The notes under the pieces are model-generated. The model saw nothing but the letters and a program-made list of their open reading frames with translations. It was not told where the DNA came from and did not search any database. From positions 2,274,686 through 2,338,685 of the forward strand of contig NZ_CP015249.1 of the NCBI RefSeq assembly GCF_001632775.1: a stretch of DNA of 64,000 nucleotides. Reading direction: 5' to 3'. The position numbers and the translations under genes are program-made. Every line of letters starts with the position of its first letter. Position 1 is the stretch's first letter. This DNA is from Dokdonella koreensis DS-123 (GTDB lineage Bacteria; Pseudomonadota; Gammaproteobacteria; Xanthomonadales; Rhodanobacteraceae). Shown here piece by piece: positions 25,464 to 34,696 of the stretch.

Positions 25464-28013
25464 TCACGGCGCGTCTGCGGCCACCGGCGCGGCGGCATCG
25501 GTCTCGGCGGTCTCCGGATAGAGACCCTGCCACCACTGCGGCTCGCCCTTGAGGCCGCGGTCGAACCAGGCCAGGATCGTGTCCCACCACAGGTAACGTT
25601 TCTCGCGATCGAGGATGTGGTGGTCCTGGCCGGCGACCTCGACCATCTCCACCTCCTTGCCGAGCAGCTTCAGCGCCGTGTACATCGTCCGACTCTCGCC
25701 GGGCGGCACGTTGGTGTCGGCATCGCCGGTCAGCAGCAGCAGCGGCGTGGTGATGCGGTCGGCGTGATAGACCGGGCTGTGCTCGACGTAGAGCTCGCGG
25801 TTGTTCCACGGGAAGCTGCCGCGGCTGGCGACGCCGCTGTAGCCGTAGCCCCACCAGCCCTCGCCCCAGTAGCCGGTCAGGTCGCTGATGCCGGCATGGG
25901 CGATCGAGGTCGCGAACAGGTCGGTCCTCGTGGCCAGGAGCATCGTCATGAAGCCGCCGTAGCTGGCGCCGATGTTGCCGATCCGCTTGGGGTCGACGAA
26001 CGGGTGCGCGGCGACGAACGCGCGCGTGCCCTCGATGATGTCGTCGGCGGCGTAGTCGCCCCAGGCGTTGACGTGCAGGGCCGAGTAGCGCTGCCCGTAG
26101 CCGATCGTGCCGCGCGGCTGCAGCACGTAGACGACGTAGCCGTTGGCGGCCCACAGGTGGAACGGATAGCGGCCGGTGAACTGGCGGTTCACCGGTGTCG
26201 TGCCGCCGTAGTAGTAGACGATCAGCGGGTAGCGGCGCGCGGTGTCGAAGTCCGGCGGCAGGTAGTAGCGGCCGTCGATCGTGTCGCCGGCGCTGTTGGC
26301 GAAGGTCCAGTCGCGCACCTCGCCGAAGCGCACCTGCGCGTAGTCGCTGCGCGCCGAATCGACCAGCACCCGCGCCTTGTTGCGCGCCAGGTCCACCACG
26401 TTCACGCGTTGCGGGACGGCCGCGCCGGTGCCGTAAAGCGCCAGCACCGGATCACGGCCGGTCGAGACGGCCAGGCCGTCGACGAGGTCGACGCCGGTAT
26501 CGACGCGCTCGAAGCGGCCCGCTCCGGCGCGATAGCGATACAACGGCGTGCGATCGCCCTCGACGACGTTCAGCAGCAGGTCGCCGCCGGCCAGCCGGGT
26601 CAGGCCGGTGATCGCCGGCGTGAAGTCGCGGCTGACGCTGCGCGCACGCGCGCCGTCGGCGGCGAGGCGGTAGAGCTGGCCGTCGAAGCTGTTCGGCACG
26701 ACCTCGGCCGGCAGCGTGCTGCCGTCGCCGATCGGCAGGTCGGGGCCGGACAGCAGCCAGTAGCCGTCCGCCGCCGCGTCGCCGGCGAACAGCGCGCCGT
26801 CGAGCGTCCGCAGCGTGGCGATGTCGCGGCGCGCGAGATCCGGCAGCGTCAGCTCGAACAGCCGGAACTGGCTGTGCGGCGGCTCGGCGTAGTCGATCAG
26901 GCGCTCGGACAGCAGTAGCCGGCGGCCGGACGGATCGACGTCGAGCAGATTGACCGACGTCTTGCCGGCCGTCAGCGGCCGCACCAGGCCGGACGCGATG
27001 TCGATCTGGAACAGCTGGCTGTTGTCGCGGAAGGTCTTCCAGCGGTCCTCGAGGCCGCGCAGGCGCTTGACCTTGGCGTCCTTGGCGTCGAACGGCCGTG
27101 TCCATTCGAACAGGAGCGAGCCCGAGTCCGGATGCCAGCGCCAGTCGCCGATGGAGTCGTGCTCGGCCAGCAGCCGCGCTTCGCCACTGCGCACGTCGCG
27201 CAGCCACAGCTGCTTGTCCTGCTGCAGCGCCAGCCAGCGGCCGTCCGGGCTCCAGGCCACGGCCGCGGGGATCGGGCCGGTCCATTGCTGGACGATGCCG
27301 CCATCGGCCAGGTCGCGGATCTCGAGCCGTCGCAAATCCGCCTTGGCGACCTCGTCGCGGCCGCCGAAGGCCAACGCCAGGCGCTTGCCGTCGGGCGAGA
27401 TCGCCAGCTTCGACACCGTCTGCGCGTTCGTCAGCAGTTGCGCCGAGACGCGCCGCGCCGGTTGCAGGTGCACAGTGACGCGGTCGTGCGCGGCCTTGCC
27501 GAGCCAGCGCAGGCGCGGCGCATCCTTTCCGTCGCGGCCGCGATGCAGCAGCCACACCGCATGGCTGCCGGTGGGCAGCTTCAGTTCCACCGCCGCGTCC
27601 TTGACCGCCTGCACCTGGCCGTCGCGCCAGACCACCGGCTTGCGCAGGCCGTCGAGCGCGAGGCGCCCTTCGACGTAGCGCGAAGCCTCCAGGTTGACCG
27701 ACCACAGCCACAGCGCATCGGCGCCGTCGAGCGCGGCCGGATCGGCGGACTGCCAGCGCAGCGTGCGCCCGAAGACGGGCACCTCGCCGCCGGCTTTCGG
27801 CAGGCCGGCGCGCGCCAGCTGCATCGCCAGTGCACGCTCGAGTTCGTCGAGCTTGGCATCGGCCGCGATCGCCGCGGTCGAGACCGGCAGCGGCCCGAGC
27901 GCGAGCACCTGCCCGACCGGTGATTCGGTGCCCGCCGCGCTCTTGTCGGGCGCCGCGCCGGCGGTGGACATCAACAACGCAAACAACACGACGACACGCA
28001 ACAAGTGCTTCAT
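25464..28013 (-). CDS. S9 family prolyl oligopeptidase-type serine peptidase (secreted)
   Basis: 849 residues, signal peptide MKHLLRVVVLFALLMSTAGA. The N-terminal two thirds form a WD40-like/beta-propeller (repeated LAISPDGKRLALAFGG, VAWSPDGRWLALQQD, DVDPSGRRLLLSE). The C-terminal alpha/beta hydrolase has the nucleophile in GNIGASYGGFMTMLLATRT, the Asp in LLLTGDADTNVPPGESRTM and the His in VAGQDHHILDREKRY. The family cleaves short peptides or dipeptides, presumably in the periplasm. GGAG before the ATG at 28013 supports the start. Its stop lies only 12 bases from the convergent ohrR stop. Confidence 0.92.
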   Translation of the reverse strand: MKHLLRVVVLFALLMSTAGAAPDKSAAGTESPVGQVLALGPLPVSTAAIAADAKLDELERALAMQLARAGLPKAGGEVPVFGRTLRWQSADPAALDGADALWLWSVNLEASRYVEGRLALDGLRKPVVWRDGQVQAVKDAAVELKLPTGSHAVWLLHRGRDGKDAPRLRWLGKAAHDRVTVHLQPARRVSAQLLTNAQTVSKLAISPDGKRLALAFGGRDEVAKADLRRLEIRDLADGGIVQQWTGPIPAAVAWSPDGRWLALQQDKQLWLRDVRSGEARLLAEHDSIGDWRWHPDSGSLLFEWTRPFDAKDAKVKRLRGLEDRWKTFRDNSQLFQIDIASGLVRPLTAGKTSVNLLDVDPSGRRLLLSERLIDYAEPPHSQFRLFELTLPDLARRDIATLRTLDGALFAGDAAADGYWLLSGPDLPIGDGSTLPAEVVPNSFDGQLYRLAADGARARSVSRDFTPAITGLTRLAGGDLLLNVVEGDRTPLYRYRAGAGRFERVDTGVDLVDGLAVSTGRDPVLALYGTGAAVPQRVNVVDLARNKARVLVDSARSDYAQVRFGEVRDWTFANSAGDTIDGRYYLPPDFDTARRYPLIVYYYGGTTPVNRQFTGRYPFHLWAANGYVVYVLQPRGTIGYGQRYSALHVNAWGDYAADDIIEGTRAFVAAHPFVDPKRIGNIGASYGGFMTMLLATRTDLFATSIAHAGISDLTGYWGEGWWGYGYSGVASRGSFPWNNRELYVEHSPVYHADRITTPLLLLTGDADTNVPPGESRTMYTALKLLGKEVEMVEVAGQDHHILDREKRYLWWDTILAWFDRGLKGEPQWWQGLYPETAETDAAAPVAADAP

Positions 28014-28366
28014 GGGGCTCCGGGAACAAGCGGCAACGGAAAAGCCCGCGGCACGGACCAGAAGTCCGGCGGGACGCGCCAACTTAGCGCAAGACGTAGG
28101 CCCCGGCCACCGGCCCGCCGGACCCGCCCGATGCCGTGATCGTGACGGCGACCGCGGCATCGGCGCGCCCCGGCGGCGGCTCCGGCCGCGCGGCGAATCG
28201 TGCGAAGATTCGTCCCGGGGCCGCCGTCGGTGGCCCGGGCCGTCGATTGCACGATCGGCGGCAGGAACCCTTCTACGCCCGATGACAGCAGCGCCACCGC
28301 GGATACGTCCCCAAACCTCGCCCGAAGGACACGCGCCCGCCGCGGTGTCCGCGTAGGCCCGTGCGC
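28014..28366. other. Divergent intergenic region
   Basis: 353 bases between the S9 peptidase and the CadC-like regulator, which point away from each other. No gene, tRNA or clear operator seen; both promoters should be here. Confidence 0.5.
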
Positions 28367-30772
28367 ATGGCCGAGCCTATCGACGGGACCGGATCGCCGG
28401 CCGCTGCATCCGACCCGCAGCGGTTGCGCAGCGGCGAGTACCGGATCGATCTCGCCGCCCGCGGCATCCGGCGCAACGACGTCGCGGTGGAGGTGGAAGC
28501 CAAGGTCTTCGACCTGATCGCGCTGCTGATCGCCCATCCCGATCGGGCGCTGAGCAAGCGCGAGATCGGCGATGCCCTCTGGCCCGACCGCGCGGTGACC
28601 GATGCCGCGCTCTCGCAGCTGCTGCGCAAGGCACGCCGCGCGCTCGGCGACGACGGCGAGGCCCAGGCCTCGATCCGCACCGTGCACGGCCGCGGCCTGC
28701 AATGGGTCGGCGCGCTCGAAGCGGACGAGGATCCCAACCCGCCGCAGGCAGCAGCGGCCGAGACGACCGCGACGATGCCGGCATCGGCGGCGGCGCCGCG
28801 GCGCCGGCTGCCGTACTGGCTGCTCGGCGGCCTGGTCGTTGCCGTGCTCATCGCGACAGCGGTGCTGATGTGGCCCGCATCGCGGCCGCCGGCCGCCGTG
28901 CCGACAGCGGCGCCGGTACGGATCGTGCTGCTGCCGACCGTCGAGCGCAGCGGCAGCGCCGATCTGGCCTGGGTGCGCAACGGCCTGACCGGCTTGATCG
29001 GCAGCCTGCTCGGCGATCGCAGCGGCATCGAGATCCTGGCACCGCCCGATGCCTTCGGCGACCCCGCCGTCCATCCGCCGGAAGACGCCGATACGCGCCG
29101 GCGCCTGCGCGAGGCGTCCGGCGCGACGCATGCCGCATTCACCGAGCTGCGTACGCTCGGCCCGCTGGTCGAGCTGGACCTGCGCGTGGTCGCGCTCGAC
29201 AGCGGCGTGGAGTACCGCGAAGTCCTGCGCGGCAGCACGCCGGCGGCGATCGCGGTCGATGCCGCGGCACGCGTGCGCCAGCGCCTCCAGCAACCGCTGC
29301 CGGACGGCGCCGTCGCCGCGGCCGCAACGGCCGAGATACAGGATCCGTTCGTCGCCGAAGCCTATGCGCGCGGCATCGATGCGCAGATGCGCGGCGACCA
29401 GACGGGCGCCAAGAAGTACTTCGACATCTGCCTCGACCACGATCCGGCCCTGCTGTGGCCGCGCCTGCACCTGGCGGCTGCGCAGATCGCCACCGACGAG
29501 GTCGACAGCGGCGTCGCCAACGCCGAGCGCGTCGCCGAGACCGCGCGCCGGCGCGGCCTGGTCGCGCCCTACCTGCAGGCGACCCGGCAGCTGGCCAGCG
29601 TCGCGTTCCGGCGCGGCGACATCGAGGCGGCCGCGACCCGTCTCGATGCCGCGCTGGCGGACCTGCACGAGCCCCTGCCCGCCCTGGCGCAGATCGACCT
29701 GCTGGTGGCCTATGGCTCGATCGAGAGCGAGCGCGGCCGGCGCCGTGAAGCACGCGAGCGGTTCGACGAGGCGCTGGCGCGCGCACGCGCGCTGGGCGAC
29801 CGCCGGCGCGAGGCCAGCGCGCTGTTCAACCTGGCCGTGGTCGAGAACGCCGAGGGCGACGCGGAAGCGGCGATCGCGCGGCTGCGCGCCGCACTGGATG
29901 CGGCCCGCGCCGGCGGCGACGGCGGCCTGGAAGCGGCCATCCTGCTCAATCTCGGCGGTGCCGAGCACAATGCCGGCCGGTCGCTCGATGCCGCGACGCT
30001 GCTGCAGCAGGGCCTGCGGCTGGCGCGCGAGCGCGCCGATCGCCAGGTGCAGGTGTTCAGCGCCATCGGCCTGGGCTGGGTGCTGAACGCCTTCGAGCGC
30101 ACCGCCGATGCCGGCGCACTCGGCGAAGCGGTGCTGCGCCATGCCGAGCACGAGGGCAATGCCTACTGGGAAGCCGAGGCGCGCTGGCTGCTGTCGGCGC
30201 TGGCAGCCCGGCGCAAGGACTGGACCGGGGCGCTCGACCAGCTCGAGCGCGCCCGCGCGCTCTACGCCGCGCGCGGCATGCAGCGCAACGTCGGCCAGGT
30301 CCTCGCCGAGACCGTGCAGACTGCCGGCCATGCCGGAGAGGCCGCCCGCGCGCATGCGGCCGCCGAGGCCTACCGCCGGCTGGCGGACGAGGCGACCGAC
30401 GCCCGGCCGCTGGCCGAGCGCCTGCCGCTGATCGACGCCCAGCTGCGCCACGTCGACGGCGATGCCGCCGGCGCGACCGACGCGCTGGCCGCCTTCGTGG
30501 CCGGCCGCGGCACCGACCGCGGTCCGGTCACCCAGGCCGCCGTGTTCGAGCTGGGCCGCTGGCAGCTCGACCTCGGCCGCAGCGAGGCGACGCTGGCGCT
30601 GCCGGCGCTGACGACCTGGCTCGCCGACCAGCCGGCCGCGATCGCGTTGCGCGTCGACGCCCTGCGCGCCGCCGGCCGGGCAGCCGAAGCCGACGCGGCG
30701 CAGGCCCGCCTCGATGCGCTACGGCATTCGCCGCAGCTGGATCTGCCGGCCGCGCTGCGGACGATTCCCTAG
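28367..30772 (+). CDS. CadC/ToxR-like membrane regulator with C-terminal TPR domain
   Basis: 801 residues. N-terminal OmpR/PhoB-type winged helix (about 20-115: VEVEAKVFDLIALLIAHPDRALSKREIGDALW...RTVHGRGLQWVG), a linker, one membrane helix (about 145-168, LPYWLLGGLVVAVLIATAVLMW), then a large periplasmic part with tandem TPR-like helical repeats from about 330. This is a one-component sensor that would bind DNA from the membrane. An ATG at 28367 is preferred to a GTG two codons earlier. Divergent from the S9 peptidase, which may be a target (inference only). Confidence 0.85.
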   Translation: MAEPIDGTGSPAAASDPQRLRSGEYRIDLAARGIRRNDVAVEVEAKVFDLIALLIAHPDRALSKREIGDALWPDRAVTDAALSQLLRKARRALGDDGEAQASIRTVHGRGLQWVGALEADEDPNPPQAAAAETTATMPASAAAPRRRLPYWLLGGLVVAVLIATAVLMWPASRPPAAVPTAAPVRIVLLPTVERSGSADLAWVRNGLTGLIGSLLGDRSGIEILAPPDAFGDPAVHPPEDADTRRRLREASGATHAAFTELRTLGPLVELDLRVVALDSGVEYREVLRGSTPAAIAVDAAARVRQRLQQPLPDGAVAAAATAEIQDPFVAEAYARGIDAQMRGDQTGAKKYFDICLDHDPALLWPRLHLAAAQIATDEVDSGVANAERVAETARRRGLVAPYLQATRQLASVAFRRGDIEAAATRLDAALADLHEPLPALAQIDLLVAYGSIESERGRRREARERFDEALARARALGDRRREASALFNLAVVENAEGDAEAAIARLRAALDAARAGGDGGLEAAILLNLGGAEHNAGRSLDAATLLQQGLRLARERADRQVQVFSAIGLGWVLNAFERTADAGALGEAVLRHAEHEGNAYWEAEARWLLSALAARRKDWTGALDQLERARALYAARGMQRNVGQVLAETVQTAGHAGEAARAHAAAEAYRRLADEATDARPLAERLPLIDAQLRHVDGDAAGATDALAAFVAGRGTDRGPVTQAAVFELGRWQLDLGRSEATLALPALTTWLADQPAAIALRVDALRAAGRAAEADAAQARLDALRHSPQLDLPAALRTIP

Positions 30773-30993
30773 CGTGACCCGGCCCCGATACCGGCGCAGC
30801 GCCGGGCCCGATGCGCGACGGGCCGGTGCGCGGGCATCCGTCGTAAGTCGCCGGACGGGGGGCCGCGGAACAAAAAACCAGCCCGATCAAGGCACAAGTC
30901 AGAACTTTCCGCGCCTTCGTCATGATCCCGTCAAGATTCTCCAGGCCCGATGCGCTGCAATCGAGCCTCCGTCACCAACCCAAGGGCGCTTCC

Positions 30994-31467
30994 GTGATCC
31001 GCAGAATCCTCCTCGTTCTCATCCTCGCGCTGGCCAGCGCCGGTGCGAGCGCCGCTCCCCTGAGCTGGCGCCTGGACATGCCGTCGACCGCGAACAACTC
31101 GTTCCTGTGGGGATGGCTCGGCGACGAATTCGGACCGTTCACCGGCAGCGTGACCGCGACCAAGGTCGTCATCACCTACACCACGACCGGCGACGAGGAT
31201 GCCGCCGACTTCTACTTCACGTTCGACGTGCCGACGCTGTCGGACCAGACCTGGATCCATTTCAACGGCAAGGATCTGGGTTGGTCGGGCACCGGCACGT
31301 TCAAGATCGAGCTCGAGTCCAAGGACTACAACGGCGAGATCCGGCCGGGCCGCTTCGGCGCGGAGATTACCGGCGGCGGCACCCTGATCGACTCCTACCT
31401 CGAGCTGACGATCGACGGCGAGCGTGCCGACCCGATCTATACGGACGGTTTCGACGAGGAGTTCTAG
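30994..31467 (+). CDS. Secreted protein of unknown function with acidic C-terminal DGFDEEF
   Basis: 157 residues from the GTG at 30994, which follows AAGGGCG and starts directly at a signal peptide (IRRILLVLILALASAGASAA). An in-frame ATG at 30922 would put 24 odd residues before the signal and lacks a ribosome site. The mature part is beta-rich (TATKVVITYTTTGDEDAADFYFTFDVP). It ends YTDGFDEEF, reminiscent of the short DGF-type tails seen on exported proteins of this order. No family recognised. Confidence 0.7.
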   Translation: MIRRILLVLILALASAGASAAPLSWRLDMPSTANNSFLWGWLGDEFGPFTGSVTATKVVITYTTTGDEDAADFYFTFDVPTLSDQTWIHFNGKDLGWSGTGTFKIELESKDYNGEIRPGRFGAEITGGGTLIDSYLELTIDGERADPIYTDGFDEEF

Positions 31468-31662
31468 CCCCACGATGCCGCGGGCCGGTTGACGCGCCCG
31501 CGGCGCGATCGGGCAGAGGGGCAGCCCCTCTCATTCCGCAGTCGCGGACGTACCGCAGCGCCGCGGCCCGCGGCACGGCCCTCGCGGACGCGCCGCCAGG
31601 GCGATCCCGAGTCGCAGCCGGCAGGATGCGTCAGCCGGGGCCGGGCATGCGGCCGCCCGCTC

Positions 31663-32367
31663 TCAGCGCACCGGCAGGTCGAACACCAGCACCTCGGCGG
31701 CACGACCCTGCCCGATCGAGATCGACCGTTGTGCCCGGTAGCGCAATGCGTCGCCGGCGCCCAGAGGGTAGCCGTCGACGACCACCTCGCCGCGTGCGAC
31801 GTGGACGTAGCCCAGGCGGCCAGGCGCGAGCGACAGCTCGGCCCGCTCGTCGCCGTCGAACAGCCCGCTGTAGAGGCAGGCATCCTGGTGGATGCGCACC
31901 GATCCGTCGCGTCCGTCGGGACTGACGATCCGGCGCAGGCGCCCGCGCCTGTCCACGGCGTCGAAATGCGTCTGCTCGTAGGACGGCGGCAGGCCCTGCA
32001 CCGCGGGCAGGATCCAGATCTGCAGGAAATGGGTCCGGCCGGAGGGAGCGTGGTTGAACTCCGAATGGATCACGCCGCTGCCGGCGCTCATGCGCTGGAC
32101 GTCGCCGGGCACGATGCAGGCGCTGTTGCCCATCGAGTCCCGCTGCCCGAGTGCCCCATCCAGCACGTAGTTGATGATCTCCATGTCGCGATGGCCGTGC
32201 CGGCCGAAGTCGCGCCCGGCGTCGATCCGCGCCTCGTTGATGACGCGCAACGGCCCCCAGTGCACGTGCCCGGGATCGTGGTAGCCGCCGAACGAGAAGC
32301 TGTGCCAGGAATCGAGCCCGCCGTGCTCGGCGTGGCCCCGCTCGCAGGCCGGACGCAGGAGGATCAT
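31663..32367 (-). CDS. Pirin family protein (bicupin)
   Basis: 234 residues. The N-terminal cupin holds the iron ligands of pirins: HGHRDMEIINYVLDGALGQRDSMG and GSGVIHSEFNH. The start ATG at 32367 (MILLRPACERGHAEHGG) matches family starts. Bacterial pirins act as redox sensors or quercetin dioxygenases; which applies here cannot be told. Stands alone. Confidence 0.9.
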   Translation of the reverse strand: MILLRPACERGHAEHGGLDSWHSFSFGGYHDPGHVHWGPLRVINEARIDAGRDFGRHGHRDMEIINYVLDGALGQRDSMGNSACIVPGDVQRMSAGSGVIHSEFNHAPSGRTHFLQIWILPAVQGLPPSYEQTHFDAVDRRGRLRRIVSPDGRDGSVRIHQDACLYSGLFDGDERAELSLAPGRLGYVHVARGEVVVDGYPLGAGDALRYRAQRSISIGQGRAAEVLVFDLPVR

Positions 32368-32507
32368 CGAGGTATCCGGATGAAGTGCCAGGCCATCACG
32401 ATGGCGCCGGCACCTGCCCGGATCAGCCCGTGCGACGTCGATTGACTGTCGCTGCCGGAACAACAATCACGCGTCGATCAGGCCCGACGCGCGAACGACC
32501 GCGGCAT

Positions 32508-33026
32508 TCAGAACGTGACGCCGACCATGAACAGCGTCTCGCCGAGGTTGCGTCCGCCGAACACGTTGCCGTTGGAGACGTGCCGCACCATCAGCGCGAC
32601 GTGGTCGCCCTGCCAGCCGAGCGAACTGACGAACTGGCCGTGGCTGCTGAGCGCCTCGGTCGTCCGGCCGGCGTAGCCGACCTGGAACGAGACGAACGCG
32701 CGCTTCCACCAGTCGACCAGGCTGACGCCCACCGCCGCGACGGCGACGTTGCGATCCAGCTCCGCGCGCTGGTCACGCGCGCCGATCCATCCCAGCGACG
32801 CCACCGGCCGCCAGGTGAAGCGTCCGGTCTGCCGGCGCTCACCGGCCACGTCCAGGTACGCGGCCGGCGTCCAGTAGCGATCCGACGCGGTCACGCTCGA
32901 GCCGGCGTACACGGTGTAGTCGGCCGCATCGGCCGGCGGCGCCATCGCCGTGGCGCCCAGTGCCACACCCAGCAGCATCGCGGCACGGCCTGCAAGCTCC
33001 CGGCGGGAGCGCTTGATCGAAGACAT
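32508..33026 (-). CDS. PagL-like lipid A 3-O-deacylase (outer membrane)
   Basis: 172 residues with a signal peptide (RRELAGRAAMLLGVALGATAMA...). The rest alternates polar and hydrophobic residues like an 8-strand outer-membrane barrel and ends in VGVTF with C-terminal Phe. The segment VRHVSNGNVFGGRNLGE holds His149, Ser151 and Glu163; the H-x-S and the Glu 14 residues after His match the catalytic triad spacing of P. aeruginosa PagL (His126, Ser128, Glu140). PagL removes the 3-linked acyl chain of lipid A. Start ATG at 33026 is chosen over longer upstream frames. Confidence 0.75.
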   Translation of the reverse strand: MSSIKRSRRELAGRAAMLLGVALGATAMAPPADAADYTVYAGSSVTASDRYWTPAAYLDVAGERRQTGRFTWRPVASLGWIGARDQRAELDRNVAVAAVGVSLVDWWKRAFVSFQVGYAGRTTEALSSHGQFVSSLGWQGDHVALMVRHVSNGNVFGGRNLGETLFMVGVTF

Positions 33027-33176
33027 CGGGAAACCCTTGTTGTGATGGATGCGACACCCTGCGCTGCCCTCGCCCAGCACCGGCATGGCGGCCTGCCACG
33101 AGGCCGTGCGCGGACGCGATGACACGCGTACGCGCCAGCGTAGTGGGGCGCATGATCCAAACCTCAACCCCTCGGT

Positions 33177-33210
33177 TGCAACGACGAAGGTCGATGGTGC
33201 CGTCGTTGCA
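33177..33210. repeat. 10-bp perfect inverted repeat in the pagL-like/SDR spacer
   Basis: TGCAACGACG (33177-33186) and CGTCGTTGCA (33201-33210) with a 14-base loop, in the divergent spacer between the PagL-like gene and the SDR gene. Arms are centred 24 bases apart, suiting a dimeric regulator on two or more helical turns; a leader hairpin is also possible. Confidence 0.45.
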
Positions 33211-33300
33211 GCCGAACGCGACTGCACGACGCACCGTCCCCGAGGGCCGTCGCCGCCGCCCTGCTAGACTCGCGTCTTTTCGATCGGGAGGAACCGGCAG

Positions 33301-33990
33301 ATGCAGCTCGAAGGCAAACGGATCGTGGTCACCGGCGCGTTCGGCAGTCTCGGCAGCGCCGTGGTCCAGGCCGCGCTGGCCGCTGGCGCCCGCGTCGCGG
33401 CCGTCGATCGCGCCGAAACGCCGCCGCCGGCGATCACCGGTGCCGAGGCCTTCGGCGGTATCGATCTCGGCGACGACGCGCAGGTCGATGCGGTATTCGA
33501 GCGCATCGGCGCCCGCCTCGGCGGCATCGACGCCCTGGTCAACATCGCCGGCACCTTCCGGTGGGAGACGCTCGCAGGCGGCAACCTGGCGACCTGGGAC
33601 CTGCTCTACGCGGTCAACCTGCGCACCGCCGTTGCCGCCAGCAAGGCCGCGCTGCCGCAGCTGCGCGCCGGCGGTGATGGCCGCATCGTCAACATCGGCG
33701 CGGCCGCGGCGGCCCGCGCGGGCGCCGGCATGGGCGCCTATGCCGCCTCGAAGGCCGGCGTCGCCCGGCTGACCGAAGCGCTGGCCGAGGAACTCAAGGA
33801 CCAGGGCGTCACGGTCAACGCGGTCCTGCCGAGCATCATCGACACCCCGCAGAATCGCGCGGACATGCCCGAGGCCGACTTCAGCCGGTGGGTGGCCCCG
33901 GCGGACCTGGCCGGCGTCATCGTGTTCCTGCTGTCGGCCCAGGCCCGTGCGATCACCGGCGCGCTGATCCCGGTCAGCGGGCGGGTCTGA
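33301..33990 (+). CDS. Short-chain dehydrogenase/reductase
   Basis: 229-residue classical SDR. Cofactor loop VVTGAFGSLGSAVV (TGxxxxxG), NIAG at 85-89 region (LVNIAGTF), catalytic YAASK (AYAASKAGVARL) with the Ser upstream replaced by an Ala-rich stretch (NIGAAAAARAGAGMG), and the C-terminal ITGALIPVSGRV. The missing obvious catalytic Ser is unusual. GGAGG precedes the ATG. Confidence 0.9.
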   Translation: MQLEGKRIVVTGAFGSLGSAVVQAALAAGARVAAVDRAETPPPAITGAEAFGGIDLGDDAQVDAVFERIGARLGGIDALVNIAGTFRWETLAGGNLATWDLLYAVNLRTAVAASKAALPQLRAGGDGRIVNIGAAAAARAGAGMGAYAASKAGVARLTEALAEELKDQGVTVNAVLPSIIDTPQNRADMPEADFSRWVAPADLAGVIVFLLSAQARAITGALIPVSGRV

Positions 33991-34009
33991 ACCGGCCCTT
34001 CGGAATCCT

Positions 34010-34038
34010 TTGCATTCAATGCGTTCGGACGGTATGAT
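34010..34038 (+). promoter_or_regulatory. Strong predicted promoter of rpmJ
   Basis: TTGCAT (34010-34015), a 17-base spacer and TATGAT (34033-34038), 40 bases before the rpmJ ATG. The palindrome GCATT-C-AATGC (34012-34022) overlaps the -35, a possible operator. Confidence 0.75.
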
Positions 34039-34078
34039 TCCGCGTCTTTTTTAGCCAGATGTCGCCCGAGGCCATTCC

Positions 34079-34204
34079 ATGAAAGTGCTGTCGTCCCTCA
34101 AGTCCGCCAAGTCGCGGCACCGTGATTGCAAGGTCGTCCGCCGTCGCGGCAAGATCTTCGTGATCTGCAAGAGCAACCCGCGGTTCAAGGCGCGCCAGCG
34201 CTGA
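34079..34204 (+). CDS. rpmJ: 50S ribosomal protein L36, zinc-free (C-minus, YkgO-like) type
   Basis: 41-residue basic protein starting [11 protein letters not shown] and ending NPRFKARQR. The zinc form of L36 has four metal ligands (three Cys and one His); here only two Cys remain (17 and 30), so it is the C-minus type that works without zinc. Has its own promoter and terminator, so it is a single-gene unit rather than part of the alpha operon. Confidence 0.95.
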   Translation: MKVLSSLKSAKSRHRDCKVVRRRGKIFVICKSNPRFKARQR

Positions 34205-34239
34205 TCCGCCGTTCCGCGGCGTGCCGCCGCAGAACCAGC

Positions 34240-34270
34240 GACAAGGCCGCGCGAGCGGCCTTTGTCGTTT
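34240..34270 (+). terminator. Rho-independent terminator after rpmJ
   Basis: GACAAGGCCGC, loop GCGA, GCGGCCTTTGTC with one bulged T, followed by GTTT; 35 bases after the rpmJ stop. Confidence 0.75.
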
Positions 34271-34389
34271 CCGGGGCCACGCACGACGACCCATGTCATG
34301 GAAGTCGCCGTAGGGTTCTGCTACAAAGCCTGACGCCGGATCGCGGTCGCCGGCCACGAACCTACATAAATAAATCATGAGGTTGGGCC

Positions 34390-34695
34390 ATGAACCTAAA
34401 GTACATTGTCGGTACGTCGCTGCTCGCCGGGCTGTGCCTGGCCAGTCTGCCGCCGGCGCGCGCCGAGAGCCTGCTGCTCCGGAACGTCGAGCGCGAGCAC
34501 GGCCGCGACCTGCCGCGCCGGGGCCTGTCGATGGCCGAGGTCGAGCGCCGCTACGGCACGCCGCTCGACAAGCTGCCGACCGCCGGCGGCGGCCAGCCGC
34601 GCCAGCCGCCGATCAATCGCTGGCGCTACAGCGACTACACCGTCTACTTCGAGCGCGACCGCGTCATCCACGCCGTCGCCAACCCGGCCTCCTGA
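34390..34695 (+). CDS. Small secreted protein, function unknown
   Basis: 101 residues with a clear signal peptide (MNLKYIVGTSLLAGLCLASLPPARA). The mature part has MAEVERRYGTPLDKL and a beta-strand pair WRYSDYTVYFERDRVIHAV, loosely like small SmpA/OmlA-type periplasmic domains, but the match is weak. It ends one base before the agmatine deiminase ATG, so the two are likely co-transcribed. Confidence 0.75.
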   Translation: MNLKYIVGTSLLAGLCLASLPPARAESLLLRNVEREHGRDLPRRGLSMAEVERRYGTPLDKLPTAGGGQPRQPPINRWRYSDYTVYFERDRVIHAVANPAS

Positions 34696-34696
34696 A

